A stretch of 64,000 nt of DNA from Photobacterium lutimaris (GTDB taxonomy: Bacteria; Pseudomonadota; Gammaproteobacteria; Enterobacterales; Vibrionaceae): the NCBI RefSeq assembly GCF_003025555.1, contig NZ_PYMH01000007.1:186001-250000 (forward strand), written 5' to 3'. Of this stretch, positions 1 to 8,563 are shown piece by piece. The notes under the pieces are model-generated. The model was not told where the DNA came from, did no database searches, and saw nothing but the letters and a program-made list of their open reading frames with translations. Position 1 is the stretch's first letter. Each line of letters starts with the position of its first letter. A program made the position numbers and the translations under genes.

Positions 1-124
1 AGCTGAACACAATGACGGTCTTGTCTGCAAATAGCTCTTGAGTGGTTACGTCAACCCACTGGTCACCTTGGCGGGTGTGGAAAGTAACCTGAGGAATTGC
101 TTGGCCTTCTTTTGATTCAAACAT
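1..124 (-). CDS. Peroxiredoxin/glutaredoxin hybrid (5' part only)
   Basis: The first 41 codons of a leftward gene that runs off the window. The visible N-terminus (start MFESKEGQAIPQ, then a DQWVDVTT stretch and KTVIVFS) matches the Prx5-type peroxiredoxin domain of the peroxiredoxin-glutaredoxin fusions found in Vibrionaceae and Haemophilus. These reduce hydroperoxides using glutathione through a C-terminal glutaredoxin domain. The catalytic cysteine and the glutaredoxin part lie outside the window, so the fusion is inferred from family and from its place divergent to oxyR. The start ATG is preceded by an AAGGA ribosome site. Expression is probably OxyR-activated through the operator at 230-266. 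Confidence 0.8.
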   Translation of the reverse strand, partial: MFESKEGQAIPQVTFHTRQGDQWVDVTTQELFADKTVIVFS

Positions 125-200
125 AATTTTTCCTTAAGATTTAAGTAAGTTGTCTAGTGCAACTGGAGCGTCATCATTATTGCTCCTTGTTGATGTGATG

Positions 201-229
201 ATTATGCAATTTTGACATTGATAGCTCTA
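201..229 (-). promoter_or_regulatory. Candidate promoter of the prx gene
   Basis: Read leftward, CATAAT (206-201) is a good -10 and TAGAGC (229-224) a poor -35, 17 bases apart. The poor -35 directly abuts the OxyR operator at 230-266. This is the usual geometry of an OxyR-activated promoter, where the activator compensates for a weak -35. Inferred from sequence only. Confidence 0.5.
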
Positions 230-266
230 ATCGTTTGATGCTATGGTTTTGATAGTTATTTTCTAT
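230..266. promoter_or_regulatory. OxyR operator
   Basis: The spacing ATCG-N7-CTAT-N7-ATAG-N7-CTAT matches the OxyR consensus ATAG-N7-CTAT-N7-ATAG-N7-CTAT at 15 of 16 defined bases. The elements start at 230, 241, 252 and 263. The site lies 14 bases before the oxyR start and next to the divergent prx promoter, so it can serve both autorepression of oxyR and activation of prx. Confidence 0.85.
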
Positions 267-280
267 CAATTTGGTGAGTG

Positions 281-1180
281 ATGAATATCCGGGACCTCGA
301 GTATTTGGTGGCGCTATCTGAGCACAAGCATTTCCGCAAGGCGGCAGAAGCCTGCTTTGTCAGCCAGCCGACCCTGAGCGGGCAGATCCGTAAACTGGAA
401 GAAGAGCTGGGTGTGGCACTGCTGGAGCGGACCAGCCGTAAAGTGTTGTTCACCGATGCCGGACTGACACTGGTAGCCCAGGCACAAAAAGTGCTGCTGG
501 AGGTCAAGGTACTGACCGAGCTTGCCAGCGAGCAAGGGGGAAGTATGTCCGGGCCGCTGCATATCGGATTCATTCCGACGGTTGGACCTTACTTGTTGCC
601 ACATATTATCCCCCAGATAAAGGCGAACTTTCCCGAGCTGGAGCTGTTTCTCCATGAGGCGCAAACCCACCAATTGGTGCAGCAATTGGAAGATGGAAAG
701 CTTGACTGCATTATTCTGGCGGCGGTGAAAGAGAGTGAGCCGTTTATTGAGCTGCCGCTGTACCATGAGCCGATGGTGCTGGCGGTGCCGGAAGATCACC
801 CTTGGGCAGATCGCCAATCGCTGCCAATGGCTGAATTGCATGGCCACACACTGTTAATGCTGGGCGATGGCCATTGCTTGCGTGATCAGGCGATGGGGTT
901 CTGTTTTGCGGCAGGGGCGCAGGAAGATGGCAGTTTCAAGGCCACTAGCCTGGAAACGTTGCGTAATATGGTGGCCGCCGGGAGCGGGATTACGCTGATG
1001 CCGAAACTGGCGACGCCGAAGGATCAGCGCCGGGATGGGGTCTGTTATATCTCGGCTGAAGACCCCGCACCAAGCCGGTTGATCACCCTGGCCTATCGAC
1101 CTGGCTCACCGCTCAAGGGGCGCTACGAGAAGCTGGCTGAATTGATCCAGTGCCACCTTGAAGGGCAGTTGCCAGCTTGA
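281..1180 (+). CDS. oxyR: Hydrogen-peroxide-sensing LysR-type regulator OxyR
   Basis: Cytoplasmic LysR-family regulator that activates peroxide-defence genes when oxidised. The 299-residue protein has the N-terminal winged helix-turn-helix (about residues 1-60, including SQPTLSGQIRKLE) and a C-terminal sensor domain. The redox cysteines C199 and C208 lie in GHCLRDQAMGFCF and keep the Escherichia coli numbering exactly. I chose the ATG at 281 because it gives the conserved MNIRDLEYL start; an in-frame GTG sits one codon upstream at 278. It is divergent from the peroxiredoxin gene with an OxyR operator between them, and ends at a terminator shared with mrcA. Very close to E. coli OxyR over its whole length. 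Confidence 0.97.
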   Translation: MNIRDLEYLVALSEHKHFRKAAEACFVSQPTLSGQIRKLEEELGVALLERTSRKVLFTDAGLTLVAQAQKVLLEVKVLTELASEQGGSMSGPLHIGFIPTVGPYLLPHIIPQIKANFPELELFLHEAQTHQLVQQLEDGKLDCIILAAVKESEPFIELPLYHEPMVLAVPEDHPWADRQSLPMAELHGHTLLMLGDGHCLRDQAMGFCFAAGAQEDGSFKATSLETLRNMVAAGSGITLMPKLATPKDQRRDGVCYISAEDPAPSRLITLAYRPGSPLKGRYEKLAELIQCHLEGQLPA

Positions 1181-1191
1181 TCTTGAACCAT

Positions 1192-1220
1192 AAAAAAAGA
1201 GCGCCGAGGCGCTCTTTTTT
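1192..1220. terminator. Bidirectional terminator between oxyR and mrcA
   Basis: AGAGCGCC pairs with GGCGCTCT around a two-base centre, flanked by A7 on the left and T6 on the right. It therefore works as an intrinsic terminator for oxyR rightward and mrcA leftward. Confidence 0.85.
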
Positions 1221-1248
1221 ATTAGGACTTAGCGTTGACTTACGATGG

Positions 1249-3774
1249 TTAGAATAGCTCGTCAGAGCTATCGGATTCGAAAATCCCTTCAGACGCCGAT
1301 TCACTCACAGACTCAGTCGGTTCGGTGCCTTCTTCGAAGTACTCGAACATCGACGTGTAATCGTTCTGGTTGCTGAGCTTACCGCTATCGCGGTCGATGC
1401 GAACCTGAATAATATCTTCCGGCAGTTGCTTGCGCTGGACCGGAACACCGTCCAAGGCATTCTTCATAAACTCAATCCAGGCCGGTTGGGCCGTTTTGGC
1501 ACCGGCTTCAGCACCGGAGATCTGGTTCTTGTCCTGATTATTGTTCCATGATGTGCGGCCAAGGTTACGGCTGTGGTCATCGAAGCCAACCCATGCCGTT
1601 GCGACGATGCCCGGTCCGAAACCTGAGTACCAGGCATCTTTCGAGTCATTGGTGGTGCCGGTCTTGCCACCGATATCTCGGCGCTTGAGGACCTGGCCAC
1701 GCCAGCCAGTACCGTTCCAACCTGTACCGTGGCGCCAGTCACCGCCGCCCCAGATGTTACTCTCGAGCATTTCACGTACCAAGAAGGCATTCTGCTCGGA
1801 GATCACCTGCTGGGCAAATTGAGGTTGTACCTGCGGCTCATCACCCAGTACCTCTTCGCTGATAGCAATGTCGTTGAGGATCGAATTAGCGTTACCCGAT
1901 TGTCCTGACAGTCCTTGCTCCTGCTGGCACTCGGTGCTGCAGACGACACTTGGGCTGGCTTGGAAAACTACGTTGCCGTATGGGTCTTCAACACGCTCAA
2001 TAAAGTAAGGGTCGACGTAGTAGCCACCATTGGTAAACACGGCAAAGCCTTGTGCCACTTCCAGCGGGGTTAAGCTACCGGCACCCAGTGCCAATGGCTC
2101 TGCACGCGGTAGATCTTTCTTCTTGAAGCCGAAACGGGTCAGGAAGTCGATAGTCTCATCAAGGCCGACATTCTGCAGTACACGCACTGCCATCACGTTC
2201 TTGGACTGTGCCAAACCGATCCGCAGGCGGGTCGGGCCGTTGTAAGTGGGCGGTGAATTTTTCGGACGCCATGCGGTCCCCATGCTTTGGTCCCATCGGT
2301 TAACGGGGGCGTCGTTGACCAAACTGGCCAGGGTCATACCGTTATCCAAAGCTGCCGAGTAGATAAAAGGTTTGATCGCCGAGCCAACCTGACGGACTGA
2401 CTGGGTGGCACGGTTGAACTTGCTGTGGACGAAATTGAAACCGCCCACCATGGCTTTTACCGCACCGTCCTGCGGAGAAACCGCGACGAAAGCCGTATTT
2501 GCATCCGGCACCTGGCTCAGTACCCAGTTATCGCCACGCTGCTGAACCCAGACTTGTTGGCCGGCGGTCAAGATATCGCTGGCCGTTTTCGGTGCCGGCC
2601 CCTGGCGGTTATCGGTAATGAACTTGCGGGCCCATTTCATGCCATCCCACTCCAAGGTGTGCTGGCTGCCACTTTTGGCTTGTACCGATGCCGTTTTGCC
2701 TTCTATTGAGGTAACGACAGCAGGCTGAAGCTGGCCGTAAGTTGGTTGCTTAGCAAGGTGGTCATTGATTTGCTCGCTCGACCATGCTGTCTGTTCGGGC
2801 TTCCACAGGGTCGCAACGGCACCGCGGAAACCGTGGCGCTGGTCGTAGCCTAGCAGGTTATCGATAGCGGCTTGCTGGGCGGCATTCTGTAGTTTTGGAT
2901 CTACCGTGGTGTAGATGCGCATTCCCGAGGTGTAGGCATCTTCGCCGTAACGGTTGACCATCCAGGCACGGGCCTGCTCGGCAAAATACGGGGCGCTTAG
3001 CTCGATTTCAGCAGAGTGGTAACGGGCAACAACGGGTTCGGCGCGGGCTTGGTCAAACTCAGCTTGGGTGATGTAGTTTTCTGCCAGCATCCGGCCCAGC
3101 ACCACATTACGGCGGGTTGTTGCACGACGGGTCGAGTAGATTGGATTCATGGTCGATGGGGCTTTCGGCAAGCCGGCAATGACTGCAATTTCACTCAGGG
3201 TCAGCTGGTTGGCTTCTTTGCCGTAGTAGACCTGTGCGGCAGCACCCACACCGTAGGAGCGGTAGCCCAGGTAGATCTTGTTCAGATACAGCTCGAGAAT
3301 TTCATCTTTGCTGAGCAGTTGCTCGATGTGGATAGCGATGAAAATCTCTTTGACCTTACGCATGATCTTCTTCTCGTTGGAGAGGAAGAAATTACGAGCA
3401 AGCTGCTGAGTGATGGTACTTGCCCCTTGCTTGGCCGAACCGGAGGTCGCGACGACGAATGCGGCACGGGCAATACCGATCGGGTCGATGCCCGGGTGGT
3501 CGTAGTAGCGGCTATCTTCGGTGGCAATGATCGCATTGATCAATTGCGGTGGGATTTCATCAAGGGTTAGCGGGATTCGACGCTTCTCGCCAAACTGGGA
3601 GATCAACTTCCCGTCTGCACTGAACACCTGCATAGGTGTCTGTAATTCAACATTTTTCAGAGTGGCGACATCAGGCAGCTCTGGCTTTACATAGAGGTAA
3701 AAGCCAAAAATTGTAGTGACTCCAAGAATAATGCAAATCAATGCAAAAGTTAGTAATCGCTTTATGAACTTCAC
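1249..3774 (-). CDS. mrcA: Penicillin-binding protein 1A (class A, bifunctional)
   Basis: Inner-membrane peptidoglycan synthase with glycosyltransferase and transpeptidase activity; 841 residues against about 850 in E. coli. In order: a membrane anchor at about 8-28; GT51 domain with the catalytic E86 in EDSRYYDHPG, KQGASTITQQL at 115-125 and ELYLNKIYLG at 161-170; an intermediate OB-like region; and a transpeptidase domain with SAIK (465-468, nucleophile S465), SKN (524-526) and KTG (704-706). The acidic, Ser-rich C-terminal tail is not conserved. The start is a GTG preceded by GGGA. The gene is convergent with oxyR and divergent from pilM, the usual Vibrionaceae arrangement. Confidence 0.96.
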   Translation of the reverse strand: MKFIKRLLTFALICIILGVTTIFGFYLYVKPELPDVATLKNVELQTPMQVFSADGKLISQFGEKRRIPLTLDEIPPQLINAIIATEDSRYYDHPGIDPIGIARAAFVVATSGSAKQGASTITQQLARNFFLSNEKKIMRKVKEIFIAIHIEQLLSKDEILELYLNKIYLGYRSYGVGAAAQVYYGKEANQLTLSEIAVIAGLPKAPSTMNPIYSTRRATTRRNVVLGRMLAENYITQAEFDQARAEPVVARYHSAEIELSAPYFAEQARAWMVNRYGEDAYTSGMRIYTTVDPKLQNAAQQAAIDNLLGYDQRHGFRGAVATLWKPEQTAWSSEQINDHLAKQPTYGQLQPAVVTSIEGKTASVQAKSGSQHTLEWDGMKWARKFITDNRQGPAPKTASDILTAGQQVWVQQRGDNWVLSQVPDANTAFVAVSPQDGAVKAMVGGFNFVHSKFNRATQSVRQVGSAIKPFIYSAALDNGMTLASLVNDAPVNRWDQSMGTAWRPKNSPPTYNGPTRLRIGLAQSKNVMAVRVLQNVGLDETIDFLTRFGFKKKDLPRAEPLALGAGSLTPLEVAQGFAVFTNGGYYVDPYFIERVEDPYGNVVFQASPSVVCSTECQQEQGLSGQSGNANSILNDIAISEEVLGDEPQVQPQFAQQVISEQNAFLVREMLESNIWGGGDWRHGTGWNGTGWRGQVLKRRDIGGKTGTTNDSKDAWYSGFGPGIVATAWVGFDDHSRNLGRTSWNNNQDKNQISGAEAGAKTAQPAWIEFMKNALDGVPVQRKQLPEDIIQVRIDRDSGKLSNQNDYTSMFEYFEEGTEPTESVSESASEGIFESDSSDELF

Positions 3775-3826
3775 TTGAGATTTCCCGTTACACCAGCATT
3801 CATGCGTTTCTTCGGTTTCCGCGAGT

Positions 3827-3855
3827 AGTATAAAGGTAACTTAAGGAAAATTAAC
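3827..3855 (-). promoter_or_regulatory. Candidate mrcA promoter
   Basis: Read leftward, GTTAAT (3855-3850) and TATACT (3832-3827) are 17 bases apart, 53 bases before the mrcA start. The -10 is good and the -35 weak. I saw no convincing CRP-S (TfoX-type) site for the divergent pilM gene in this interval. Confidence 0.35.
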
Positions 3856-3922
3856 GCTAAAAAGCTGGTGTTTGTTTTAAATAAGTAATTTGCTTTTCTG
3901 TCTAAAGGGAGCATAGCACGGT

Positions 3923-4921
3923 ATGTTTCGTAACCCACTAACAATTGGGGTTGATATTGGTCATCACAGCATTAAAGCCGTGGTATTACGACAGAAGAAG
4001 TCAGAGCTCGAGCTTGTTGCTTTTGCCGAAGTTGTCTTATCAGCCCCTGTATTGAATAAGCAGCATAGCGTAAATGCCCCCGCTTTGTTGTCAGCGATGC
4101 GTAAATTAAAGAAAGCCCTGCCAATGGGGGCTAGGACGACCTCACTGGCGTTGCCTGACAGCGCGGTGATCAGCAAGGTTGTCCAACTTGATAGCCATCT
4201 AACGGAAGAAGAATCGGTATTTGCCGTCGAACAGGCTATCAGTGCCTCATCTCCCTTTCCCGTTGAAGAGCTACGGCTGGATTTTTTCCCGATGATGGGG
4301 GACACATTCGGCGAGCAATCACACACCCACCCGGTGCAGGTGTATGCCACGCGCAAAGAAACGGTTGATAGCCGGGTCGCGGTAATGCGCCAGGCCCGAC
4401 TGGAGCCGACAGTGATGGAACTGCAGACCCATGCGCTGGTATGGCTCGAGCAATATCTCGGCGAGCAGCAAGGCGTCGAGGGGAACTGGGGGATTGTTGA
4501 TATTGGCCAGACCACAACAGCCATCGGGATCAGGGGGCCTGCCGGTAGCGTATACCGGCGTGAAGTATCATTTGGCTGTGAAGCCATGGCGCAGGTCGAC
4601 GATGCATTTTCCGGCAGCGGGGACGGTACCGCCCGGGCGGAACAGTTCACCAAGCAATTGGCTGACAACCTAAAGCGGCAGATCCAGCTTTACAGCACGA
4701 CCTATCCTCGCTCGGCCCTGCAGGGGATTTGGTTATCTGGTGGCGGACAAAATCTGATCATAGAAGAAATGTTGGCGAGGATGTTGTCGATATCGGTACG
4801 TAAGCTTCATCCTCTGTCTGGCTTCCAGCGCTCGGCCAAACTAGACCTTACTTTGGAAGAGGGGGGGAGCGGTCAGTATGCGGTTGCGGCGGGATTGGCG
4901 ATTCGAGGGAGTAGCGCATGA
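3923..4921 (+). CDS. pilM: Type IV pilus assembly protein PilM
   Basis: Actin-like cytoplasmic ATPase of the type IV pilus alignment complex; it binds the N-terminal tail of PilN. The 332-residue protein starts with the phosphate-binding loop of the actin/FtsA fold (GVDIGHHSIKAV, about 9-20) and has a second one in GIVDIGQTTT near residue 193. It is the first gene of pilMNOPQ, and each of the first three junctions is a 4-base ATGA overlap, so translation is probably coupled. A ribosome site AAAGGGA lies 12 bases before the ATG, slightly far. In vibrios this operon serves the chitin-regulated competence pilus; that role is inferred here. Confidence 0.93.
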   Translation: MFRNPLTIGVDIGHHSIKAVVLRQKKSELELVAFAEVVLSAPVLNKQHSVNAPALLSAMRKLKKALPMGARTTSLALPDSAVISKVVQLDSHLTEEESVFAVEQAISASSPFPVEELRLDFFPMMGDTFGEQSHTHPVQVYATRKETVDSRVAVMRQARLEPTVMELQTHALVWLEQYLGEQQGVEGNWGIVDIGQTTTAIGIRGPAGSVYRREVSFGCEAMAQVDDAFSGSGDGTARAEQFTKQLADNLKRQIQLYSTTYPRSALQGIWLSGGGQNLIIEEMLARMLSISVRKLHPLSGFQRSAKLDLTLEEGGSGQYAVAAGLAIRGSSA

Positions 4922-5493
4922 TAGCCAAAGTTAATTTACTGCCGTGGCGGGAGGAAGGGCGAAAACGCTACAGGCAACGTTTTGGTTTCATGCTCGGTGG
5001 TGCTGCGGCCATGGTCGTTGTGCTGGTCGGCTCCGTTGGCTGGTTGCTGGATTGGCAGCAGGACATTCAATCGGCACGCAATGCCCAGATAAGGCAAGAA
5101 GTGACGTTGCTTGAAGAAAAATTGGCCCTGCTGCCAAAAATGGATACCCAGCGAGAAGCGCTGCTCAAGCGCTTATCTGTCATCTCCGATATTCAAAAAG
5201 GCCGCAACCATATTACCCAGTTGCTGAGTTTGCTACCCGGCCTGGTGCCTCAAGGGGTCTATCTCGACGACATTTCGTTGACCGGAAGCCACGTCAAGCT
5301 CAGTGGCAAAGGTGAATCAAACGGGCATTTGGCCACTTTGTTGGCCAACGCCGAAGAATCGGCATGGATTGAGGGAATCACGATGCATTCGATAGTGCGT
5401 GCCGAGGAAGATAAGGCGCTTATCAACTTCAAGGCTTCATTTGTGATGAACCCGGCTCAGCAGGACCACCGTCATGAAGGGGAGGTCCAATGA
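4918..5493 (+). CDS. pilN: Type IV pilus assembly protein PilN
   Basis: Bitopic inner-membrane protein of 191 residues. It has a short cytoplasmic tail carrying the PilM-binding NLLPWREE motif (6-13), one membrane helix at about 25-45, then a periplasmic coiled coil and ferredoxin-like domain that pairs with PilO. Its ATG overlaps the pilM stop by 4 bases and its stop overlaps the pilO start by 4. Length and layout are normal for the family. Confidence 0.92.
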   Translation: MIAKVNLLPWREEGRKRYRQRFGFMLGGAAAMVVVLVGSVGWLLDWQQDIQSARNAQIRQEVTLLEEKLALLPKMDTQREALLKRLSVISDIQKGRNHITQLLSLLPGLVPQGVYLDDISLTGSHVKLSGKGESNGHLATLLANAEESAWIEGITMHSIVRAEEDKALINFKASFVMNPAQQDHRHEGEVQ

Positions 5494-6080
5494 TTGATTG
5501 GCGCGAGCTGGAACTCGATGAAATGGCGGACTGGCCGTTGGCTGCCCAGACGGTCATGGCTATCGTGCTGGCGGGGTTGCTGGCATTGGCGGGATCTTGG
5601 TATTGGGTATCCCCAAAGCTGGATGCTCTCGACAGGCTCAAGTTACAAGAGCAGGAGCTGAGAGTGCTCTTTTCCCGCAGGGCCAATCAGGTAGCGGCGC
5701 TGCCGAAAGTGAGGGAGCAGGTCAACATCTTGCAGGACCGTTACGAGCAAGTCGTGGAGCAGCTCCCTGAAGAGGAGGAGCTTTCTCGCTTGCTGGCCAG
5801 CGTGAATGATAGCGGGGTCCGCAATGGCTTGTTGTTCGAGCGGATTGAATGGGCAGCTCGAATAGAGCACCCGCTGTATTTTGAGTTGCCTATCCATATC
5901 AATGTCGTTGGTGAGTATGAAGATATCGGCCGCTTTGCAGCCGATATTGCGCACCTGCCCCGGATCGTCCTACTGAAAGATATTGATTTGCGCAGGAGCG
6001 AACCGGATCAGGAGGCGTTGCAGCTCAAGGTCTCAGCGACAACGTTTCGTTTTAAAACGCCACCCATGGAGGGAGGATGA
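5490..6080 (+). CDS. pilO: Type IV pilus assembly protein PilO
   Basis: Inner-membrane partner of PilN in the pilus alignment subcomplex; 196 residues. One membrane helix at about 19-40 follows an acidic N-terminus, then a coiled coil rich in Glu, Gln and Leu (about 48-90) and a C-terminal ferredoxin-like domain. It starts inside the end of pilN (ATGA overlap) and ends in the same way over pilP. Identification rests on topology and operon position more than on sequence identity, as usual for PilO. Confidence 0.9.
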   Translation: MIDWRELELDEMADWPLAAQTVMAIVLAGLLALAGSWYWVSPKLDALDRLKLQEQELRVLFSRRANQVAALPKVREQVNILQDRYEQVVEQLPEEEELSRLLASVNDSGVRNGLLFERIEWAARIEHPLYFELPIHINVVGEYEDIGRFAADIAHLPRIVLLKDIDLRRSEPDQEALQLKVSATTFRFKTPPMEGG

Positions 6081-6601
6081 TGAATATCAGACCCTTGGTC
6101 TGGCTGGGGCTTTGGTTGGGACTCATGGGGTGCCAGGCCAATGATGACTCTGTCGATCAGTTTATCAACCAGACCCACCGGCATGCGGTGGCACAGGTTG
6201 AGCCGTTGGATGAGCAAGAGGTGTTCAGGGCTGAAGCGTTTGTTATGAGCCGTGATCGGGTTCCGTTTCAGCGCCCCCAGCCCGAGCCGGATGTGGCGAT
6301 GAAAGATGAGGGCCGGGCGTGCTGGCAACCGACTGCCCGGAAACGGTCTTCGTCCCTGGAGAGCTATTCACTTGAACAGCTCAGCATGCGCGGGGTCATC
6401 GGAGGTACGAACAAGGAGTGGGCGTTGATTTATACCCCTGAGGGTAGCTTGGTCCGGGTTCGCGCAGGAAGTTATATCGGCCGTAACCATGGCCGGGTGC
6501 TAGAGGTCACGGCGAATAAAGTGGCTATCGAACAAATCATGCCGGACGGTGACGGGTGCTGGCTAAAAATACCCGCGACACTGACGTTGGCGTCGCAATA
6601 A
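6077..6601 (+). CDS. pilP: Type IV pilus assembly lipoprotein PilP
   Basis: Lipoprotein that links the PilN/PilO inner-membrane complex to the PilQ secretin. It has a signal peptide with lipobox GLMGC (lipidated Cys at residue 19 of the longer start), a disordered linker, then the beta-sandwich domain recognised by LSMRGVIGG and VRVRAGSYIGRNHGRV near the C-terminus. Two adjacent ATG codons (6077 and 6080) are possible starts; 6077 overlaps the pilO stop as at the other junctions, and a GGGAGG ribosome site (6071-6076) lies immediately before the first ATG, which may favour the second. 174 residues from the first. Confidence 0.92.
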   Translation: MMNIRPLVWLGLWLGLMGCQANDDSVDQFINQTHRHAVAQVEPLDEQEVFRAEAFVMSRDRVPFQRPQPEPDVAMKDEGRACWQPTARKRSSSLESYSLEQLSMRGVIGGTNKEWALIYTPEGSLVRVRAGSYIGRNHGRVLEVTANKVAIEQIMPDGDGCWLKIPATLTLASQ

Positions 6602-6615
6602 GTACCAGAATAGAG

Positions 6616-8352
6616 ATGGAACGAATGACAAGGAATCTGTTGCAAGTCCTGCGGTTGATGTGCGGGAAGACGTTGAGGTGGGCGAGCATAGCATGGTTCG
6701 GGTTGCTATATAGCTATGGAGCAGCCGCTGCGCCTGTGCCCCAAGTAAGCAATATTGACTTCTCCCGTGGTGAACAGGGGGCGGGTGTACTGGAGGTGGT
6801 ACTGGCTAGCGGAACGGTCGACGTCGGTGCCCGGCGGCTTGATAACCAGCTGGTACTTGAGATCCCCCAGGTTGAATTGCCGCAAGAGCTAGTTTATGTG
6901 CTTGATGTAAAAGATTTTGCTACGCCGGTGTTAGCGGTTGAGACCTTTCAGAGTGAAGGCGGAGCCCGACTGGTTATGTCGGTCGAAGGCAATTACAGCT
7001 ATGACTATGCGGTGAAAGGTTCTGTGCTATTGGTGACGGTTCAACCCACGCAGCTGAGCAAGGGGGATTCCGTGGCGAACCCGGCGATAGCCTATGACAG
7101 CAAGCCGATATCAATCAACTTCCAAGATGTGCCAGTGCGTAATGTGCTCCAGCTGGTTGCCGAATATAACGACTTCAACCTGGTGGTGTCGGACTCGGTT
7201 CAGGGCAACCTCACCCTGCGGTTGGATAATGTGCCTTGGGAGCAGGTACTGGATATTATCCTTAGGGCCAAGGGACTGGATAAACGCGAGCAGGGTTCAG
7301 TCCTGTTGGTGGCACCGAAAGAGGAGCTAGCACGCAGCGAGCAGCAGGTGATGGAGTCGAAGCGAAAAGCGGAAGAGTTGGCTTCCCTGCGCTCGGAAAT
7401 CTTCAAGATAAACTATGCCAATGCCCTTGATCTCGGTGAGTTGCTGCAGGGGGCTGATGATGGGGTCAGCATGCTGTCCGCCCGTGGCTCGTTGCATATC
7501 GATGATCGAACTAATTCATTGATTGTGAATGATATACCTGATGGCTTGGCGAATATTCGCGATATTATCGCCGCGCTGGATGTGGCAGTCCAACAGGTCG
7601 AGATTGAAGCGCGGATAGTCATGGTCAGCGAGGGGGATGTGGATGAACTCGGGGTGCGTTGGGGGATCCTCAATACTAACGGCAGTTCGACCGTGGGGGG
7701 ATCGATAGAAGGTAACCTCGGCTCGGCTGGGCTGTTGAATATTGATGAATCTAATGCGGTGGAGAACTTCCTCAACGTCAATTTGGCGGCAACCCAACCT
7801 GGCGCGTCGAGCATTGCGTTTCAGGTGGCCAAAGTCGGTGACATCTTGTTGGATTTGGAGCTGTCGGCACTGCAATCGGAACAGAAAGCGGAAATTATCT
7901 CCAGCCCGAGATTGATGACCACCAATAAAAAGACCGCGTATATCGAGCAGGGCACCGAGATCCCGTATCTCGAGGCATCATCCAGTGGCGCAGTTACCGT
8001 GAGCTTCAAAAAAGCGGTCTTGAGCCTGATGGTAACCCCGCAGATCACCTCTGACGGTAACTTGGTGCTGGATTTGGTGGTGACTCAGGATAAGCGAGGT
8101 AAAACAGTCCCCACAGGAACCGGAGAGGCTGTGGCTATCGATACCCAGCGGATTGGCACCCAGGTGCTGGTGGCCAATGGCGAAACGGTCGTACTGGGGG
8201 GGATTTACCAGCATGCGATCAATAATGCCGTGCGCAAGGTACCGCTCCTGGGCGATCTTCCGGTGTTAGGGGCCTTGTTCCGCCACAAACTCGAAGAGCT
8301 GGAGAAAAAAGAGCTACTGATTTTTGTGACACCAAAAATTGTCTATCAGTGA
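6616..8352 (+). CDS. pilQ: Type IV pilus outer-membrane secretin PilQ
   Basis: Forms the outer-membrane ring through which the pilus is extruded and DNA is taken up. Signal peptide ending near AAAAPVPQ, an AMIN domain (about 45-135) for peptidoglycan binding, an STN/secretin-N region, and the C-terminal secretin domain with EIISSPRLMT and VPLLGDLPVLGALF. I chose the ATG at 6616, 14 bases after pilP; ATG 6625 gives a cleaner signal peptide and is about equally likely. An upstream extension to 6556 would lie inside pilP and is unlikely. 578 residues, normal for proteobacterial PilQ/HofQ-type secretins. Confidence 0.94.
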   Translation: MERMTRNLLQVLRLMCGKTLRWASIAWFGLLYSYGAAAAPVPQVSNIDFSRGEQGAGVLEVVLASGTVDVGARRLDNQLVLEIPQVELPQELVYVLDVKDFATPVLAVETFQSEGGARLVMSVEGNYSYDYAVKGSVLLVTVQPTQLSKGDSVANPAIAYDSKPISINFQDVPVRNVLQLVAEYNDFNLVVSDSVQGNLTLRLDNVPWEQVLDIILRAKGLDKREQGSVLLVAPKEELARSEQQVMESKRKAEELASLRSEIFKINYANALDLGELLQGADDGVSMLSARGSLHIDDRTNSLIVNDIPDGLANIRDIIAALDVAVQQVEIEARIVMVSEGDVDELGVRWGILNTNGSSTVGGSIEGNLGSAGLLNIDESNAVENFLNVNLAATQPGASSIAFQVAKVGDILLDLELSALQSEQKAEIISSPRLMTTNKKTAYIEQGTEIPYLEASSSGAVTVSFKKAVLSLMVTPQITSDGNLVLDLVVTQDKRGKTVPTGTGEAVAIDTQRIGTQVLVANGETVVLGGIYQHAINNAVRKVPLLGDLPVLGALFRHKLEELEKKELLIFVTPKIVYQ

Positions 8353-8359
8353 GTCATTT

Positions 8360-8398
8360 GGCGCAATACTGGGGCAATAATCGTCCCAGCATTGCGCC
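8360..8398 (+). terminator. Long hairpin after pilQ without a T-tract
   Basis: GGCGCAAT-A-CTGGG (8360-8373) pairs with CCCAG-C-ATTGCGCC (8385-8398): 13 pairs with one mismatch and an 11-base loop. No run of T follows, so it is either a factor-dependent terminator or a 3' stability hairpin that partly insulates aroK from pilQ. Confidence 0.5.
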
Positions 8399-8563
8399 AT
8401 AAATGAATAAATCCCCACCTAGCTATTGCCAACAGCGGCCCTGTCCTGAGATAATTTTCGATCTTATCACGAAATAAATGTGAGGAAGTTGGCGCCTCGG
8501 GCTTGATTTATCGAAGCCTGCGGGCGGTGTCGTTTTATTAACCGCGCGTAAATATTGCTAAAA

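Noticed and set aside
3016..3570. 184-codon frame antisense to mrcA
   Set aside because: Covers the conserved glycosyltransferase domain of mrcA; no independent support.
3775..3922. CRP-S/TfoX site for pilMNOPQ
   Set aside because: Competence operons of vibrios often have one, but I could not find a TGCGA-N6-TCGCA-like sequence here.
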